Assembly: GCA_029961685.1 (NCBI GenBank)
Contig: JARWKL010000007.1
Coordinates: 26,421,013 to 26,485,012, forward strand
Origin: Aristolochia californica
Lineage: Eukaryota > Streptophyta > Magnoliopsida > Piperales > Aristolochiaceae
Length of the DNA: 64,000 bases
Direction of reading: 5' to 3'
Positions within the stretch are counted from its first letter, which is position 1. Each line of letters opens with the position of its first letter. Shown here piece by piece: positions 36,120 through 49,393 of the stretch. A model generated the notes under the pieces. The model searched no databases, was not told where the DNA came from, and saw nothing but the letters and a program-made list of their open reading frames with translations. The position numbers and the translations under genes were made by a program.

Positions 36120-38119
36120 TGGAATATCCCAAAATTGGATAACAAAACTTTTGTGTTCATTTGTGTTGGGTGAATAAATTTTCTTTATTTATATTTGTTA
36201 TTGTTTTAAAATTTTTCCATACATCAACTATAAAATTTTCATTTTGTTGTAAGCTTTTTGCCTTGTTTGTTTTCGGGATGAAGGGAGAGCGAAAAGTCAA
36301 AGTCTTGATTTAAGAAAAAAGTGTACATCTAAAATGGAAAAACACAATGCACAATTGTAGGGAGAGATAATTCCAAAGAGTGTCTGTAATTTTAAAGGAT
36401 TGTAAGCTCTTTTTAGCTTTATTTCTCAGGTTTTGCAATCATCAGGAAAAATTGGTGGTAGAGGATTTTTAACTGAGGGTTGAATTGCAATCCATAAGTC
36501 ATTTCATACAAAAATATAGCACGTTACGCAAGATAAATCACTTTACAATCATCTATGATTGCTAGATCAAATTTTTGAAAATGGGCAAAATAATGACTTG
36601 TTAGATTCGGGTAAATATCCCACCGCACGTTCACTTGAGAATTTAATGAGCGTTTGTTATTCTCTTTAAAAGCTTTGGATCCATAGGTCATTTGAATCTT
36701 TAACATGTTTCAAGCATGCATATCCATTTTTAAAACATGTGTAGAAAAAATCTCCTTCATGTAAAATTCCAAGCTTAATAGGGTTGGACTAATGGAATTT
36801 CCCAAACTTGGACAACAAAACTTTTGTGTTCATTTGTGGTGTCTGAATAGATATTTTTTATTTACATTAGTTATTATTTTAAATATTTTCCACACATCAA
36901 CTATAAAATTTTTATTTTGTTGTGATCCTTTTTGCCTTTTTTGTTTACGGGATGAAGGGGAGCGAAAACTGGAAGTTCTGAATTAAGAAAAAAGTGTATA
37001 TCTAAAATGGATATGCACAATGCACAAATGTAGACAGAGATATTTCCAAAGAGTGTCTGTTTGTTTTAGGGATCGTATGCACTTTTTCGTTTTTATATCT
37101 AAGGTTTTGCAATCGTCGGGAAATAGGGGAGGTGGGCGATTTTTAACTGAGTATTGACTCCAAATCCATAAATCATTTCTTAAAACAAATCACTTTACAA
37201 TCATCTATGATTGTTAGCTCAACTTTTTGAATATGGCCAAAATAATGTCTTGTTTGATTCGGGCAAATATCCCATCGCACGTTCACTTGCGAATTTAATG
37301 AGCGTTTGTTATTCTCTTTAAAAGCTTTAGATCCATAGGTCATTTGAATATTTAACATGTTTCTGGAATGCATATCTATTTTTAAAACATGTGTAGAAAA
37401 AATCCCCTTCATGTAAAATTCCAAGATATTAGTTTTGGACTAGTGGAATTTCCCAAACTTGGATAAAAAAACGTTCGTGTTCATTTGTGGTGTGTGAATA
37501 AATTTTCTTCTTTTACTTTTTTTATTGTTTTAAACTTTTCCCGTACATCAACTATGAAATTTTCATTTTCCTGTGATCTATTTGTCTTTTTTGTTTACGG
37601 GAAGAAGGGAGAGCCAAAAACTCGAAGTTTTGATTTAAGAAAAATGTGTACATATAAAATGCACAATGCACAATGCACATATGTAGAGAGAGATAATTCC
37701 AAAGAGTGTTTGTAATTTTTAGGGATTGTAAGCACCTTTTCATTTTTATATCTCATGTTTTGCAATCGTCGGGAAAAATGGGTTCCAAAGGATTTTTAAC
37801 TGAGTGTTGAATTGAAATCCATAAGTCATTTCATAAAAAAATATAGCCCGTCACGCATGATAAATCACATTACAATCATCTATGATTAATTATGTCACCT
37901 TTTTGCAATTGGGCAAAATAATGGAATGTTTGACTCGGGTAAATATCCCACCGCAAGTTCACTTGAGAATTTAATAAGCGTTTGTTATTCTCATTAAAAG
38001 CTATGCATCCATAGCTCATTTGGATCTTTAACATGTTCCAAACATGCATATCCATTTTGAAAACATGTGTGGACGAAATCTCTTTCTTGCAAAATTCCAA
38101 GCTATTAGGGTTAAACTAG
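36120..38119 (+). repeat. A-B-C unit
   Basis: Monomers start at 36120 (A), 36793 (B) and 37444 (C). B has lost about 25 bp near 37185 (cttaaaacaaatcac, where others have ttacaaaaatatagcccg before gcatgacaaatcac). C has an imperfect triplet of atgcacaatgcacaatgcac near 37660. Confidence 0.9.
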
Positions 38120-40130
38120 TGGAATTTCCCAAAATTGGATAACGAAAGTTTTGTGTTCATTTGTGTTGGGTGAATAAATTTTCTTTATTTATATTTGTTA
38201 TTTTTTTAAATTTTTTCCATACATCAACTATAAAATTTTCATTTTGTTGTAAGCTTTTTGCCTCTTTTGTTTTCGGGATGAAGGGAGAGCGAAAAGTCAA
38301 AGTTTTGATTTAAGAAAAAAGTGTAAATTTAAAATGGACAAGCACAATGCACAATTTTAGTGAGAGATAATTCCAAAGAGTGTCTGTAATTTTTAGGGAT
38401 TGTAAGCTCTTTTTAGTTTTTATGTCTCAGGTTTTGCAATCGTCGGGAAAAATTGGTGGCAGAGGATTTTTAACTGAGTGTTGAATTGCAATCCATAGTC
38501 ATTTCATAACAAAATATAGCACGTTACGCATGATAAATCACTTTACAATCATCTTTGATTGTTAGATCAAATTTTTCAAAATGGGCAAAATAATGACTTG
38601 TTAGACTCGAGTAAATATCCCACCGCACGTTCACTTGAGAATTTAATGAACGTTTGTTATTCTCTTTAAAAGCTTTGGATCCATAGGTCATTTGAATCTT
38701 TAACATGTTTCAAGCATGCATATCCATTTTTAAAACATGTGTAAAAAAAATCTCCTTCATGTGAAATTCCAAGCTTAATAGGGTTGGACTAATGGAATTT
38801 CCCAAACTTGGATAACAAAACTTTTGTGTTCATTTGTGGTGTGTGAATAGATATTTTTTATTTACATTAGTTATTATTTTAAATATTTTCCACACATCAA
38901 CTATAAAATTTTTATTTTTTTGTGATCTTTTTTGCCTTTTTTGTTTACGGGATGAAGGGGGAGCGAAAACTCAAAGTTCTGATTTAACAAAAAAATGTAC
39001 ATCTAAAATGGAAATGCACAATGCACAAATGTAGAGAGAGATATTTCCAAAGAGTGTCTGTTTGTTTTAGGGATCGTATGCACTTTTTCGTTTTTATATC
39101 TATGGTTTTGCAATCGTCGGGAAAGGGGGGAGGTGGGCGATTTTTAACTGAGTGTTGACTCCAAATCCATAAGTCATTTCTTACAAAAATATAGCCCGTT
39201 ACACATGACAAATCACTTTAAAATCATCTATGATTGTTACCTCAACTTTTGTAATATGGGCAAAGTAATGGCTTGTTTGACTCAGGCAAATATCCCACCG
39301 CACGTTCACTTGAGAATTTATTGAGCGTTATTCATTCTCTTTTAAAGCTTCGGATCCATAGGTCATTTGAATCTTTAACATGTTTCTGGCATGCATATCC
39401 ACTTTTAAAACATGTGTAGAAAAAATCACCTTCACGTAAAATTCCAACATATTAGGTTTGGACTAGTGGAATTGCCCAAACTTGGATAACAAAACTTTTG
39501 TGTTCATTTGTGGTGTGTGAATAAATTTTCTTCATTTACTTTTTTTTATTGATTTAAACTTTTTCCGTACATCAACTATGAAATTTTCATTTTGTTGTGA
39601 TCTATTTGCCTTTTTTTTTTCGGGATGAAGGGAGAGCAAAAAACTCGAAGTTTTGATTTAAGAAAAATGTGTACATCTAAAACGGAAATGCACAATGCAC
39701 ATATGTAGAGAGAGATAATTCCAAAGAGTGTCTATAATTTTTAGGGATTGTAAGCACTTTTTCGTTTTTATATCTCAGGTTTTGCAATCGTCGGGAAAAG
39801 TGGAGGATTTTTAACTGAGTGTTGAATTGCAATCCATAAGTCATTTCATACAAAAATATAGTCCGTGCATGATAAATCATATTGAAATCATCTATGATTA
39901 TTGTGTCGGCTTTATGCAAATGGGCAAAATAATGGCATGTTTGACTCGGGTAAATATCCCACCACAAGTTCACTTGAGAATTTAATGAGCGTTTGTTATT
40001 CTCTTTAAAAGCTTTGCATCCATAGCTCATTTGCATCTTTAACATGTTTCAAACATGCATATCCATTTTTAAAACATGTGTGGATGAAATCTCTTTCTTG
40101 CAAAATTCCAAGCTATTAGGGTTAAACTAG
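38120..40130 (+). repeat. A-B-C unit
   Basis: Monomers start at 38120 (A), 38793 (B) and 39467 (C). A keeps tagcacgttacgc. B has an island read as gggaaaggggggaggtggg. C has lost about 10 bp in gggaaaagtggaggattt near 39797 and a few more in tagtccgtgcatgataa near 39863. Confidence 0.9.
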
Positions 40131-42137
40131 TGGAATTTCCAAAAATTGGATGACAAAATTTTTGTGTTCATTTTTGTTGGGTGAATAAATTTTCTTTATT
40201 TATATTTGTTATTGTTTTAAATTTTTTCCATACATCAACTATAAAATTTTCATTTTGTTGTAAGCGTTTTGCCTCATTTGTTTTCGGGATGAAGGGAGAG
40301 CGAAAAGTCAAAGTCTTGAATTAAGAAAAAAGTGTACATCTAAAACGGAACAGCACAATGCACAATTGTAGGGAGAGATAATTCCCAAGAGAGTGTAATT
40401 TTTGGGGAAATTAAGCTCTTTTTAGTTTTTGTATCTACGATTTTGCAATCGTTAGGAAAAATTGGTGGCAGAGGATTTTTAACTGAGTGTTGAATTGCAA
40501 TCCATAAGTGATTTCATACAAAAATATAGCCCGTTACGCATGATAAATCATTTTACAATCATCTATGATTGTTAGATCAATTTTTTTGGAAATGGGCAAA
40601 ATAATGACTTGTTAGACTCGGGTAAATATCCCACCGCACGGTCACTTGAAAATTTATTGAGCATTTGTTATTCTCTTTGAAATCTTTGAATCCAAAGGTC
40701 ATTTGAATCTTTAACATATTTCATGCATGCATATCCATTTTTAAAACATGTGTAGAAAAAATCTCCTTCATGTAAAATTCCAAGTTTAATAGGGTTGGAC
40801 TAATGGAATTTCGCAAACTTGGATAACAAAACTTTTGTGTTCATTTGTGGTGTGTGAATAGATATTTTTTATTTACATTAGTAATTATTTTAAATATTTT
40901 CAACACATCAACTATAAAATTTTTATTTTGTTGTGATCTTTTTTGCCTTTTTTCTTTTCCGGATGAAGGGGAAGCGAAAAGTCAATGTTCTGATTTAAGA
41001 AAAAACTGTAGATCTCAAATGGAAATGCACATTGCACAAATGTAGAGAGAAATGTTTCCAAAGAGTGTCTGTATGTTTTAGAGATAGTATGCACTTTTTC
41101 GTTTTTAAATTTAAGGTTTTTCAATCGTCAGGAAACAGGGGAGGCGGGCGATTTTTAACTGAATGTTGACTTCGAATCCATAAGTTATTTCTTACAAAAA
41201 TAAAGCCCGTTACGCATGACAAATCACTTTACAATCATCTATGATTGTTAGCTCAACTTTTTGAATATGGGCAAAATAATGGCATGTTTGAATCGGGCAA
41301 ATATCCCACCGCACGTTCACTTGAGAATTTTTTGAGCGTTTGTGATTCTCTTTAAAAGCTTTGGATCCATAGGTCATTTGAATCTTTAACATGTTTCTGG
41401 CATGCATATCCATTTTTAAAACATGTGTAGAAAAAATCTCCTTCACATAAAATTCCAAGATGTTAATTTTGCACTAGTGGAATTTCCGAAACTTGGATAA
41501 CAAAACTTTTGTGTTCATTTGTGGTGTGTGAATTAATTTTCTTAATTTACTTTTTTTATTGTTTAAACTTTTTTCGTACAGCAACTATGAAATTTTCATT
41601 TTGCTGTGATCTATTTGCCTTTTTTGTTTACGGGATGAAGGGAGAGCGAAAAACTCGAAGTTTTGGCTTAAGAAAAATGTGAACATCTAAAACAGAAATG
41701 CACAATTCACATATGTAGAGAGAGATAATTCCTAAGAGTGTCTGTAATTTGTTATTTTTCGTTTTTATATCTCAGGTTTTGTAATCGTCGGGAAAAATGG
41801 GTTGCGGGGGATTTTTAACTGAGTGTTGAATTGAAATCCATAAGTCATTTCATACAAAAATATAGTCCGTTATGCATGATAAATCACATTACAATCATCT
41901 ATGATTATTCTGTCAGCTTTTTGCAAATGGGCAAAATATTGGCATATTTGACTCGGGTAAATATCCCACCGCAAGTTCACTTGAGAATTTAATGAGCGTT
42001 TGTTATTCACTTTAAAAGCTTTGGATCCATAGCTCATTTGCATCTTTAACAACTTTCAAAGATGCATATCCATTTTTAAAACATGTGTGGATGAAATCTC
42101 TTTCTTGCAAAATTCCAAGCTATTAGGGTTGAACTAG
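40131..42137 (+). repeat. A-B-C unit
   Basis: Monomers start at 40131 (A), 40804 (B) and 41478 (C). C has lost about 15 bp near 41750 (taatttgttatttttcgttt, where others have a tagggattgtaagcac segment). Otherwise type-regular. Confidence 0.9.
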
Positions 42138-44124
42138 TGGAATTTCCCAAAATTGGAAAACAAAACTTTTGTGTTCATTTGTGTTGGGTGAATAAATTTT
42201 ATTTATTTATATTTGTTATTCTTTTAAATTTTTTCCATACATCAACTATAAAATTTTCATTTTGTTGAAAGCTTTTTGCCTTATTTGTTTTCAGGATGAA
42301 GGGAGAGCGAAAAGTCAAAGTTTTGATCTAAGAAAGAAGTGTACGTCTAAAATGAAAAAGCACAATGCACAATTGTAGGGAGAGATAATTTCAAAGGGTG
42401 TCTGTAATTTTTAGGGATTGTAAGGTCTTTTTAGTTTTTTTATATTAGGTTTTGCAATCGTCGGGAAAAATTGGCGGCAGTGGATTTTCTTACAAAAAAT
42501 ATAGCCCGTTATGCATGATAAATCACTTTAAAATCATCTATGATTGTTAGATCAAATTTTTGAAAATGGGCAAAATAAAGACTTGTTAGACTCGGGTAAA
42601 TATCCCACCACACGTTTACTTGAGAATTTATTGAGCGTTTGTTATTCTCTTTAAAAGCTTTGGATCCATAGGACATTTGAATCTTTAACATGTTTCAAGC
42701 ATGCATATCCATTTTTAAAACATGTGTAGAAAAAATCTCCTTTATGTAAAATTCCAAGCTTAATAGGGTTGGACTAATGGAATTTCCCAAACTTGGATAA
42801 CAAAACTTTTGTGTACATTTGTGGTGTGTGAATAGATATTTTTTATTTACATTAGTTATTAATTTAAATATTTTCCTCACATACTATAAAATTTTTATTT
42901 TGTTGTGATCTTTTTTGCCTTTTTTGTTTACGGGATGAAGGGGGAGCGAAAACTCAAAGTTTTGATTTAAGAAAAAAGTGTACATCTAAAATGGAAATGC
43001 ACAATGCACAAATGAAGAGAGAGATATTTCCAAAGAGTGTCTATATGTTTTAGGGATCGTATGCACTTTTTTGTTTTTATATCTAAGGCTTTGCAATCGT
43101 TGGGAAACGGGGGAGGCGGGCAATTTTTAACTGAGTGTTGACTTCAAATCCATAAGTCATTTCTTACAAAAATATAGTCTGTTACACATGACAAATCACT
43201 TTACAATCATCTATGATTATTAGCTCAACTTTTTGAATATGGACAAAATAATGGCTTGTTTGACTCGGGCAAATATCCCACCGCACGTTCACTTGAGAAT
43301 TTAATGATCGTTTGTTATTCTCTATAAAAGCTTTGGATCCATAGGTCATTTGAATCTTTAACATGTTTCTGGCATGCATATCTATTTTTAAAACATGTGT
43401 AGAAAAAATCTCCTTCATGTAAAATTCCAAGATATTAGTTTTGGACTAGTGGAATTTCCCAAACTTGGATAACAAAACTTTTGTGTTCATTTGTGGTGTG
43501 TGAATAAATTTTCTCCATTTACTTTTTTTTATTGTTTTAAAATTTTTCCGTACATCAACTATGAAATTTTCATTTTGCTGTGAACTATTTGCCTTTTTTG
43601 TTTACGGAATGAAGGGAGAGCGAAAAACTCGAAGTTTTGATTTAAGAAAAATGTGTACATCGAAAATGGAAATGCACAATGCACATATGTAGAGAGAGAT
43701 AATTCCAAAGAGTGTCTGTAATTTTTAGGGATTGTAAACACTTTTTCGTTTTTATATCTCAGGTTTTGCAATCGTCGGGAAAAATGGGTTGCGGAGGATT
43801 TTTAACTGAGTGTTGAATTGCAATCCGTAAGTCATTTCTTAAAAAAATATAGCCCGTTACGCATGATAATTCACATTACAATCATCTATGATTATTATAT
43901 CAGCTTTTTGCAAATGGGCAAAATAATGGCATGATTGACTCGGGCAAATGTCCCACCGCAAGTTCACTTGAGAATTTAATGAGCGTTTGTTATTCTCTTT
44001 AAAAGCTTTGCATCCATATCTCATTTGCATCTTTAACATGTTTCAAACATGCATATCCATTTTTAAAACATGTGTGGATGAAATCTCTTTCTTGCAAAAT
44101 TCCAAGCTATTAGGGTTAAACTAG
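42138..44124 (+). repeat. A-B-C unit, A with 35-bp deletion
   Basis: Monomers start at 42138 (A, 640 bp), 42778 (B) and 43450 (C). In A the sequence ggcagtggatttt at about 42487 joins directly to cttacaaaaaatatagcccg, dropping the taactgagtgttgaattgc segment. The resuming cttac looks B-type. Confidence 0.9.
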
Positions 44125-46057
44125 TGGAATTTCCCAAAATTGGATAACAAAACTTTTGTGTTCATTTGGGTTGAGTGAATAAATTTTCTTTATTTATATT
44201 TTTTTTGTTTTAAAATTTTTCCATACATCAACTATAAAATTTTCATTTTGTTGTAAGTTTTTTGCCTTGTTTGTTTTCGGGATGAACGGTGAGCGAAAAG
44301 TCAAAGTTTTGATTTAAGAAAAAAGTGTACATCTTAAATGTAAAAGCACAATGCACAATTGTAGGGAGAGAAAATTCCAAAGAGTGTCTATAATTTTTAG
44401 GGATTGTAAGCACTTTTAGTTTTTATATCTCAGGTTTTGCAATCGTCGGGAGAAATTGGTGGCACTGGATTTTTAACTGAGTGTTGAATTGCAATCCATA
44501 AGTCATTTCATAATAAAATATAGCCCGTAACGCATGATAAATCACTTTACAATCATCTATGATTGTTAGATAATATATTTTGAAAATGGGCAAAATAATG
44601 ACTTGTTAGACTCGGGTAAATATCCCACCGCACATTCACTTGAAAATTTAATGAGTGTTTGTTATTCTCTTTAAAAGCTTTGGATCCATAGGTCATTTGA
44701 ATCTTTAACATGTTTCAAGCTTAATAGGGTGGTTTCCCAAACTTGGATAACAAAACTTTTGTGTTCATTTGTGGTGTGTGAATAGATATTTTTTATTTAC
44801 ATTAGTTATTATTTTAAATATTTTCCACACATCAACTATAAAATTTTTATTTTGTTGTGATCTTTTTTGCCTTTTTTGTTTACGGGATGAAGGGGGAGCG
44901 AAAACTCAAAGTTCTGATTTAAGAAAAAAGTGTACATCTAAAATGGAAATTCACAATGTACAAATGTAGAGAGATATTTTCAAAGAGTGTCGGTATGATT
45001 TAGGGATCGTATGCACTTTTTCGTTTTTATATCTAAGGTTTTGCGATCGTCGGGAAATGGTGAAGGTGGGCGATTTTTAACTGAGTGTTGACTTCAAATA
45101 CATAAGTCATTTCTTACAAAAATATAGCCCGTTACACATGAAAAATCACTTTACAATCATCTATGATTGTTAGCTCAACTTTTTGAACATGGGCAAAATA
45201 ATGGCTTGTTTGACTCGGGCAAATATCCAACTGCACGTTCACTTGAGAATTTAATGAGCGTTTTTTATTCTCTTTAAAACCTTTGGATCCATAGGTCATT
45301 TAAATCTTCAACATGTTTCTGGCATGCATATCCATTTTTAAAACATGTGTAGAAAAAATCTCCTTCCTGTAAAATTCCAAGATATTTGTTTAGCACTAGT
45401 GGAATTTCCCAAACTTGGATAAAAAATTTTTGTGTTCATTTGTGGTGTGTTAATAAATTTTCTTCATTTACTTTTTATTATGTTTTAAACTTTTTCCGTA
45501 CATCAACCATGAAATTTTTATTTTGTTGTGATCAATTTGCCTTTTTTGTTTACCGGATGAAGGGAGAGCGAAAGACTCAAAGTTTTGATTTAAGAAAAAT
45601 GTGTACATCTAAAACGGAAATGCACAATGCACATATGTAGAGAGAGATAATTCCAAAGAGTGTCTGTAATTTTTAGGGATTGTAAGCACTTTTTTGTTTT
45701 TGTATCTCAGGTTTTGCAATCGTCGGGAAAAATTGGTTGCGGAGGATTTTTAACTGAGTGTGGAATTGCAACCCATAAGTCATTTCATACAAAAATATAG
45801 CCCGTTACGAGTGATAAATCACATCACAATCATCTATGATTATTATGTCTGCTTTTGGCAAACATGTTTGACTCGGGTAAATATCCCATCGCAAGTTCAC
45901 TTGAGAATTTAATGAGCGTTTGTTATTCTCTTTAAAAGCTTTGTATCCATAGCTCATTTGTATCTTTAACATGTTTCAAACATGCATATCCATTTTTAAA
46001 ACATGTGTGGATGAAATCTCTTTCTTGCAAAATTCCAAGCTATTAGCGTTAAACAAG
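44125..46057 (+). repeat. A-B-C unit, A lacking ~60 bp of its end
   Basis: Monomers start at 44125 (A), about 44731 (B) and 45400 (C). At 44715-44720 atgtttcaagc joins ttaatagggt: the two CAAGC words that normally flank atgcatatcc...attc have been collapsed to one. A second small loss follows at tagggtggtttccc, removing the usual monomer start. C lacks about 15 bp at 45857 (ttggcaaacatgtttgac). Confidence 0.9.
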
Positions 46058-48079
46058 TGCAATTTCCCAAAATTGGATACCAAAACTTTTGTGTTCATTT
46101 GTGTTGAGTGAATAAATTTTCTTTATTTATATTTGTTATTGCTTTAAATTTTTCCATACATGAACTATAAAATTTTCATTTTGTTGTAAGCATTTTGCCT
46201 TGTTTGTTTTCGGGATGAAGGGAGAGCGAAAAGTCAAAGTTTTGATTTAAGAAAAAAGTGTACATATAAAATGGAAAAGCACAATGCAAAATTGTAGGGA
46301 GAGATAATTCCAAAGAGTGTCTGTAATTTTTAGGGATTGTAAGCTCTTTTTAGTTTTTATATCTTAGGTTTTGCAATTGTCGAGAAAAATTGGTGGCAGA
46401 GGTTTTTAACTGAGTGTTGAATTGCAATCCATAAGTCATTTCATACAAAAATATAGCCCGTTACGCATGATAAATCACTTTACAATCATCTATGATTGTT
46501 AGATCAAATTTTTGAAAATGGGCAAAATAATGACTTGTTAGACTCGGGTAAATATCCCACCGCATGTTCATTTGAGAATTTAATGAGCGTTTTGTTATTC
46601 TCTTTAAAAGGTTTGGATCCGTAGGTCATTTGAATCTTTAACATGTTTCAAGCATGCATATCCATTTTTAAAACATGTGTAGAAAAAATCTCCTTCATGT
46701 AAAATTCCAAGCTTAATAGGGTTGACTAATGGAATTTCCCAAACTTGGATAACAAAACTTTTGTGTTCATTTGTGGTGTGTGAATAGATATTTTTTATTT
46801 ACATTAGTTATTATTTTAAATATTTTCCACACATCAACTATAATTTTTTATTTTGTTATGATCTTTTTTGCCTTTTTTGTTTACGGGATGAAGGGGGAGC
46901 GAAAACTCAAAGTTGTGATTTAAGAAAAAAGTGTACAACTAGAATGAAAATGCAGAATGCACAAATGTAGGGAGAGATATTTCCAAAGTGTGTCTGTATG
47001 TTTTAGGGATTGTATGCACTTTTTCGTTTTTATATCTAAGGTTTTGCAATCGTCGGGAAACGGGAGAGGCGGGCGATTTTTAACTGAGTGTTGACTTCAA
47101 ATCCATAAGTTATTTTTTACGAAAATATAGCCCGTTACGCATGACAAATCACTTTAAAAATCAGCTATGATTGTTAGCTCAACTTTTTGAATATGGGCAA
47201 AATAATGACTTGTTTGACTCGGGCAAATATCCCACCGCACGTTCACTTGAGAATTTAATGAGCGTTTGTTATTCTCTTTAAAATCTTTGGATGCATAGGT
47301 CATTTGAATCATTAACATGTTTCTGGCATGCATATCCATTTTTAAAACATGTGTAGAAATAATCTCCTGCATGTAAAATTCCAAGATATTAGTTTTGGAC
47401 TAGTGGAATTTCCCAAACTTTGATCACAAAACTTTTATGTTCATTTGTGGTATGTGAATAAATTTTCTTCATTTACTTTTTTTTTATTTTTTTAAACTTT
47501 TTCCGTACATCAACTATGAAATTTTCATTTTGATGTGATCTATTTGCCTTTTTTGTATACGGGAAGAAGGGAGAGCGAAAAACTCGAAATTTTTATTTAA
47601 GAAAAATGTGTACATCTAAAACGGAAATGCACAATGCACAAATGTAGAGAGAGATAATTCCAAAGAGTGTCTATAATTTTTAGGGATTGTAAGCACTTTT
47701 TCATTTTTATATCTCAATTTTTGCTATCGTCTGGAAAAATGGGTTGCGGAGGATTTTTAACTGAGTGTTGAAATGCAACCCATAAGTCATTTCATACAAA
47801 AATATAGCCCGTTACGCATGATAAATCACATCACAATAATCTATGATTATTATGTCAGCTTTTTGCAAATGGGCAAAATAATGGCATATTTGACTCGGGT
47901 AAATATTCCACCGCAAGTTCACTTGAGAATTTAATGTGAGTTTGTTATTCTCTTTAAAAGATTTGCATCGATAGCACATTTTCATCTTTAACATGTTTCA
48001 AAAATGCATATTCATTTTTAAAACATGTGTGGATGAAATCTTTTTCTGACAAAATTCCAAGCTATCAGGGTTAAACTAG
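46058..48079 (+). repeat. A-B-C unit
   Basis: Monomers start at 46058 (A), 46730 (B) and 47404 (C). C shows the local variants caacccataag and cacatcacaat with tgattattatgtcag, shared with C at 45400, 48721 and 50741. Confidence 0.9.
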
Positions 48080-48720
48080 TAGAATTTCCCAAAATTGGAT
48101 AACAAAACTTTTGTGTTCATTTGTATTGGATGAATAAATTTTATTTATTTATATTTTTTGTTGTTTTAAATTTTTTCCATACATCAACTATAAAATTTTC
48201 ATTTTATTGTAGGCTTTTTGCCTTGTTTGTTTTCGGGATGAAGGGAGAGCGAAAAGTCAAAGTTTTGATTTAAGAAAAAAGTGTACATCTTAAATGGAAA
48301 AGCACAATGCGCAATTGTAGGGAGAGATAATTCCAAAGAGTGTCTGTAATTTTTAGGGATTGTAAGATCTTTTTAGTTATTATATCTCAGGTTTTGCAAT
48401 CGTCGGGAAAAATTGGTGGCAGAGGATTTTTAACTGAGTGTTGAATTGCAATCCATAAGTCATTTCATTAAAAAATATAGCCCGTTACGCATGATAAATC
48501 ACATTACAATGATCTATGATTAATTATGTCAGCTTTTTGCAAATGGGCAAAATAATGGCATGTTTGACTCGGGTAAATATCCCACCGCAAGTTCACTTGA
48601 GAATTAAATGAGCGTTTGTTATTCTCTGAAAAGCTTTGCATCCATAGCACATTTGCATCTTTAACATGTGTAGAAAAAATATCCTTCATGTAAAATGCCA
48701 AGATCTTAGTTTTGGACTAG
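48080..48720 (+). repeat. A/C/B hybrid monomer with 34-bp deletion
   Basis: The front is A-type to about 48470, then C-type (cacattacaatg, tgattaattatgtcag, ttgcatccatagc). At about 48668 taacatgtg joins straight to tagaaaaaatatcc, merging two ACATGT words that normally flank the cattttta segment. The end is B-type (aagatcttagttttggac), leading to C. One B monomer is thereby missing from the series. Confidence 0.88.
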
Positions 48721-49393
48721 TGGAATTTCCCAAACTTGGATAACAAAACTTTTGTGTTCATTTGTTGTGTGTGAATAAATTTTCTTCATTTACTTTTTTT
48801 ATTGTTTTAAACTTTTTCCGTACATCAACTATGAAATTTTCATTTTGCTGTGATCTATTTGCCTTTTTTGTTTACGGGATGAAGGGAGAGCGAAAAAACT
48901 CGAAGTTTTGATTTAAGAAAATTGTGTACATCTAAGATGGAAATGCACAATGCACATATGTAGAGAGAGATAATTCCAAAGAGTGTCTGTTGTTTTTTGG
49001 GACTGTAAGCCCTTTTTCGTTTTTTATCTCATGTTTTGCAATCGTCGGGAAAAATGGGTTGCGGAGGATTTTTAACTGAGTCTTGAATTGCAACCCATAA
49101 GTCATATCATACAAAAATATAGCCCGTTACGCGTGATAAATCACATCACAATCATCTATGATTATTATGTCAGATTTTTACAAATGGGTAAAATAATGCA
49201 TGTTGGACTCGGGTAAATATCCCACCGCATGTTCACTTGAGAATTTAATGAGCGTTTGTAATTCTCTTTAAATGCTTTGCATCCATAGCTCATTTTCATC
49301 TTTAACATGTTTAAAACATGCATATCCATTTTTAAAACATGTGTGGATGAAATCTCTTTCTTGCAAAATTCTAAGCTATTAGGGTTAAACTAG
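48721..49393 (+). repeat. C-type monomer following the hybrid
   Basis: Regular C (ataaattttcttcatttac, aaatgggttgcggagg, attagggttaaac), with caacccataag and cacatcacaat of the 45-51 kb C subfamily. Confidence 0.9.

Noticed and set aside
39677..40045. 122-codon minus-strand frame, the longest open frame
   Set aside because: Created by two small deletions in one C monomer (near 39797 and 39863) that join frames normally closed; no other copy has it.
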